Shown here in pieces: positions 5,226 through 7,526 of a DNA stretch of 7,526 nucleotides. Below the pieces are notes generated by a model. The model searched no databases. It had not been told where the DNA came from and saw nothing but the letters and a program-made list of their open reading frames with translations. The number at the start of each line of letters is the position of its first letter. Position 1 is the stretch's first letter. The DNA comes from Dehalococcoidia bacterium (GTDB taxonomy: Bacteria; Chloroflexota; Dehalococcoidia; JACVQG01). The stretch covers positions 1 through 7,526 of the forward strand of contig JACVQG010000054.1 in the NCBI GenBank assembly GCA_015661045.1, given 5' to 3'. The translations under genes and the position numbers were made by a program.

Positions 5226-5915
5226 TCAGGTTTCTGCAACCAGACGATACCCAAACCCTCGTTCTGATAAAATACGTTTAGGATTAGATGGGTTCTGCTC
5301 TATCTTGCGCCGCAAATACCGAATATAGAGTTTGACGTAACCCCTTTCTTCTACATAATCTGCCCCCCATATGTTTTCCAAAAGCTTTCTATGGCTGACA
5401 ACCTTATTTCTATTGCGAGCTAGACATGCCAGTAAATTGAATTCAATAGGGGATAGTTTTTTAACTTGATTAAAAACAGATACAGTATGTGTATTAAAAT
5501 CTATATGTAAACCGCTACAATCCAATTGCTCAGCTTCCATATTATTACTGTTTTTACAACGGCGCAGAATTGCTTTGACCCGTTCAATAAGCTCTTTTAA
5601 GTCAAAAGGCTTAGTTAAATAATCATCTGCTCCCATTCTGAAACTTTCGATAATATCACTTTTTAGATTGCTGTCGCTGATAATTATGATTGGCACATCA
5701 CAAAGTATTCGAATGGTTTTACAAACTTGCCAGTAAACTGGTGTTGGTATTCCAATGTCCAAGATTACAAGGTTAGGTCGGGAATCATAGAAAATCCGCA
5801 TCCCTTCTGCTGGGTCCGTGGCACATGCTGTTATGAAAGAATGCTGTTTCAGCCATTTTTCTAAATGGCTGCTAATGTGGACATCCTCTCCAATTATTAG
5901 TATACTTATCCCCAT
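5226..5915 (-). CDS. Orphan PhoB/OmpR-family response regulator
   Basis: This 229-aa transcription factor has a receiver domain (about 3-118) and a winged-helix DNA-binding domain (about 133-226). In the receiver the phosphate acceptor is D53 (LVILDIGIP), the Ser/Thr switch is S80, and the conserved lysine is K102 in YLTKPF. Numbering of the start and D53 coincides with PhoB. The DNA-binding half has LSPIEFNLLACL, then VVSHRKLLENIWG, the recognition helix YVKLYIRYLRRKIE, and the wing RGFGYRL. The acidic Mg-binding pocket is unusual: G9-E10-D11 where PhoB has E9-D10-E11. No sensor kinase is in the window. AGGA 6 bases before the ATG supports the start. An 11-bp-period repeat 125 bp upstream is a likely binding site, and it is divergent from two HExxH protein genes it may control. 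Confidence 0.95.
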   Translation of the reverse strand: MGISILIIGEDVHISSHLEKWLKQHSFITACATDPAEGMRIFYDSRPNLVILDIGIPTPVYWQVCKTIRILCDVPIIIISDSNLKSDIIESFRMGADDYLTKPFDLKELIERVKAILRRCKNSNNMEAEQLDCSGLHIDFNTHTVSVFNQVKKLSPIEFNLLACLARNRNKVVSHRKLLENIWGADYVEERGYVKLYIRYLRRKIEQNPSNPKRILSERGFGYRLVAET

Positions 5916-5935
5916 AAGTGTCCTACCGTTTTGTG

Positions 5936-5964
5936 ATTATAGCTAGCGCTTCTTAAAAAATGAA
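5936..5964 (-). promoter_or_regulatory. Candidate promoter of the response regulator gene
   Basis: On the minus strand a perfect TATAAT (5936-5941) has a 17-base spacer and a weak -35, TTCATT (5959-5964). The start would be near 5929, giving a short leader that contains the AGGA ribosome-binding site. Confidence 0.45.
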
Positions 5965-6039
5965 AGGTACAAAAAAAGTCAATGAACAAATCGGAGCCTA
6001 AAACTAGTGCATTTATTTAATATTCCATTTATTTTAAAA

Positions 6040-6083
6040 TCTAACCTAAATCTAACCTAATTTCTACTGTTTTTTAACCATTC
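6040..6083 (+). promoter_or_regulatory. Pho-box-like tandem operator with 11-bp period
   Basis: TCTAACC at 6040-6046 and 6051-6057 sit in an exact tandem 11-mer (AAATCTAACCT, 6037-6058). Continuing the 11-bp register gives TTCTACT (6062, weak) and TTTAACC (6073-6079). Seven-base boxes separated by four AT-rich bases are the pattern bound by PhoB/OmpR-family regulators. The next-door regulator gene is the obvious candidate binder. The last box precedes a TATAAT at 6091 where a -35 element would be. Confidence 0.6.
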
Positions 6084-6090
6084 AAGTTTC

Positions 6091-6096
6091 TATAAT
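6091..6096 (+). promoter_or_regulatory. Candidate activator-dependent promoter P1 (-10 TATAAT)
   Basis: A perfect TATAAT is preceded by T-rich sequence with no -35 consensus, but by the pho-box-like array ending 7 bases upstream. This is the arrangement of PhoB-activated promoters, in which the boxes replace the -35. It would produce a leader of about 150 bases for the first HExxH gene. Confidence 0.45.
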
Positions 6097-6151
6097 ACAA
6101 CGAAATGTAGGTAATGTCAATAAAGTATATATAAAAAGTGACGTTCTGGGT

Positions 6152-6180
6152 TTGTCGGAAGCTTACCGCGGTAGTATAAT
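6152..6180 (+). promoter_or_regulatory. Promoter P2 of the HExxH gene pair
   Basis: TTGTCG (6152-6157), a 17-base spacer and a perfect TATAAT (6175-6180) form a good sigma-70-like promoter. The start would be near 6187, about 64 bases before the first HExxH gene. Together with P1 it accounts for most of the 335-bp gene-free region 5916-6250. Confidence 0.6.
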
Positions 6181-6250
6181 TAAAGTGAATTTAGAGTGAA
6201 ATTTTCTTTTTTTACTGATTTATTAACAAAGAAAAAGGTTAAATAGGTCA

Positions 6251-6859
6251 GTGACTGAAGATAAAAAAGAATCATTAGTTACTGGCTCTTATAGTTGCGA
6301 TTTATTTTTAGAGATTAAGGGCTTTGAGGATTCGGGCATACTTAATGGCTTGATGCTCAGGGAATGGCTTATATCTATGTTACCTTGGCCACATATCATG
6401 AGAGAACGCGTGCGCTGGCTCGTATTTATAGGCAGCCTTAAAAGAGAAGATGACAACCCAAATATAATAAGAAGGGGTGAATGCTTTCCTCCACATGATG
6501 GCGAGGGGGCATTGATTAATATATATCGTTTGCAAGATGGATTACCGTTGGAAAGGTCTCGATCCTTAATGCGGCATGTAGTTTACCATGAAATTTCGCA
6601 TGTTGTATATGGGAGTCTACGTGGAAAAGCGCAAAAACATTGGTTATCCTTAATAGACCTAAGCAATCCTGAGTCCTCGATTGTTCAGAGCGAAACAATG
6701 CTTAACCCGCAGGAAGAATTTGCTGAGTGTTATGCTCACTATATACAACAACCTAACGTTCTCAAGGATGTTAGTAATGAAAAATATGATTTTTTGCGGG
6801 TAGAAATATTTGGTAATAGGGAATATTGGGATTTTATGCCCAGTTCAACACTATATTAA
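6251..6859 (+). CDS. Putative zinc metallopeptidase, HExxH, lethal-factor-like motif layout
   Basis: This 202-aa protein carries VVYHEISHVVYG, with the zinc-protease motif HEISH at residues 113-117 (two His ligands and catalytic E114). About 40 residues later is NPQEEFAECYAHYI (152-165), which resembles the second conserved segment of gluzincin-type domains such as the anthrax lethal-factor C-terminal domain, where a Glu in EFFAE is the third zinc ligand; here E156 or E159 would serve. No signal peptide or membrane segment is evident, so it appears cytoplasmic. Residues 1-105 are not recognised. The start is a GTG with only AGG 3 bases upstream, so the true start is uncertain. It is followed after 10 bp by another HExxH gene and is divergent from the response regulator. 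AT-rich codon use matches that regulator and differs from the GC-rich genes to the left. The substrate is unknown. Confidence 0.75.
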   Translation: MTEDKKESLVTGSYSCDLFLEIKGFEDSGILNGLMLREWLISMLPWPHIMRERVRWLVFIGSLKREDDNPNIIRRGECFPPHDGEGALINIYRLQDGLPLERSRSLMRHVVYHEISHVVYGSLRGKAQKHWLSLIDLSNPESSIVQSETMLNPQEEFAECYAHYIQQPNVLKDVSNEKYDFLRVEIFGNREYWDFMPSSTLY

Positions 6860-6869
6860 GGAGAATTGT

Positions 6870-7232
6870 ATGACAACGTCAACTTCTGCAGGACAGTTAA
6901 TAGAAGTCCGTGTCATTGGCGGAGAGCGAATAGCGCTAATTTATTGCATTCAAGGTCGTAAGCCTGAAATCATAGACTGTGACCCTAGTTACAGAGATAA
7001 ACTTGGCGAGTTAATCGTTCAGTTGGCGGAGCAAAAATTGCCGTTACCGGAAGCCGTTACACAAGAAGATTGTGGACGTGTTGCTGTCTTCGATGGGGTT
7101 AGGATGAATTCCACAAAAGATAGGGGTTTTGCTTATGCATTAGCTCACGAGTTATCGCATTATACTGTTTTGGGTAAGGCAATAAGGGGCATAGTTAAGA
7201 ACGCACCTGCAGCTAGCAAAGTATGTTCGTGA
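6870..7232 (+). CDS. Small HExxH-motif protein, possibly C-terminally truncated
   Basis: This 120-aa protein of unknown family contains YALAHELSHYTVLG, with HELSH at residues 93-97, a zinc-protease motif in a hydrophobic helix as in true zincins. Only 23 residues follow, without any Glu, Asp or His that could act as a third ligand, so the protein is either a non-catalytic relative, a protein that takes a ligand from a partner, or a remnant cut short by a stop at 7230. Residues 1-70 look like a small mixed domain (RVIGGERIALIYCIQGRKP, then YRDKLGELIVQLAEQ). The start is well supported: AAGGAG overlaps the stop of the preceding gene and lies 6 bases before the ATG. A start 20 codons earlier would overlap that gene and lacks such a site. 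The tight coupling suggests co-expression with the larger HExxH protein. Confidence 0.6.
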   Translation: MTTSTSAGQLIEVRVIGGERIALIYCIQGRKPEIIDCDPSYRDKLGELIVQLAEQKLPLPEAVTQEDCGRVAVFDGVRMNSTKDRGFAYALAHELSHYTVLGKAIRGIVKNAPAASKVCS

Positions 7233-7337
7233 TTCAATCTGTCCCCTAGAAATTATGATCATTGGTATGGTTTATCTGTATTCATGTACTTTAATTGTTT
7301 GTCTGGTCTCTCCGCAAGTTATTATCTGTTTTAAGCG

Positions 7338-7526
7338 TTAACTCTCCTCGGTTCTCCACTTTCCGTTAAGATGTGGTTGTTTATTCTTCGCTTGGTGTTT
7401 CACTCCCAAGAAAACATACACGGCTTCAGCTTCTTTTGTTACTGCAGTAGGTTTGAGTTCGAGCAATACAAGGTGCGGTAGTTGGCTGGTCTGCTCGTCT
7501 ATCGTCTTCTTGCACACCTCCCCTAT
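7338..7526 (-). CDS. Possible 3' fragment of an unknown gene, cut by the window edge
   Basis: On the minus strand a frame runs open from the window edge for 62 codons to a TAA at 7338-7340. It reads plausibly as protein, including LPHLVLLELKPTAV, then KEAEAVYVFLGVKHQ, then a basic tail. It matches no family I recognise. GGGGAGG before an in-frame GTG near the edge could even be a start, giving a 59-aa protein. An open frame of this length can occur by chance, so support is weak. The rest of 7233-7337 shows nothing recognisable. Confidence 0.3.
   Translation of the reverse strand: MGEVCKKTIDEQTSQLPHLVLLELKPTAVTKEAEAVYVFLGVKHQAKNKQPHLNGKWRTEES

Noticed and set aside
6587..6605. HEISH protein as an ImmA/IrrE-type repressor-cleaving protease
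   Set aside because: ImmA/IrrE proteins have a distinct HExxH...H layout with a nearby helix-turn-helix partner; here the later EEFAE segment points to a gluzincin-like layout and no such partner is present.
1..7526. CRISPR array, tRNA or rRNA genes
   Set aside because: No regularly spaced long repeats, cloverleaf-like segments or rRNA-like stretches were seen on reading through the window.

Overview
The window looks like a piece of an uncultured bacterial chromosome. The best guess is Chloroflexota, Dehalococcoidia-like. The hints are a lipoprotein whose cleavage site is followed by a Thr/Pro-rich TPT-type linker, an orphan PhoB-type regulator, and a GC-rich REP-like hairpin of a kind often seen between genes in such genomes. 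No rRNA, tRNA or CRISPR array is visible, so the taxonomy is an inference.

Left part (1-1415). The first ~90 bases carry a 14-bp direct repeat that resembles the end of an insertion sequence whose transposase lies outside the window. A minus-strand toxin-antitoxin operon follows, with higB (toxin) ahead of higA (antitoxin). Its promoter has a perfect TATAAT and an overlapping 10-bp palindrome, and the toxin mRNA may be leaderless. Transcribed away from it is a 107-aa YCII-domain protein.

Middle (1416-5040). A minus-strand pair encodes an ABC-type solute-binding lipoprotein and then an isochorismatase-family cysteine hydrolase, with a REP-like hairpin between them. Divergent from this pair is an acyl-CoA dehydrogenase homologue. 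It aligns without gaps to the family across its C-terminal signature, but the usual catalytic Glu position is Phe363, so its chemistry may not be ordinary acyl-CoA dehydrogenation. The three genes could form a small carboxylate or amide uptake and breakdown module. No transporter permease or ATPase is in the window.

Right part (5041-7526). Base composition becomes clearly more AT-rich. A minus-strand orphan PhoB/OmpR-family response regulator is divergent from two plus-strand genes, 10 bp apart, that both encode small proteins with an HExxH zinc-protease motif. The 335-bp region between regulator and proteases holds TCTAACC-like heptamers repeated every 11 bp, in the layout of a pho box, ending 7 bp upstream of a TATAAT. 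A second good promoter lies nearer the first protease gene. The layout suggests a regulator-controlled two-zincin cassette, and it is the best candidate here for something undescribed. The window ends in a possible 3' fragment of another minus-strand gene.
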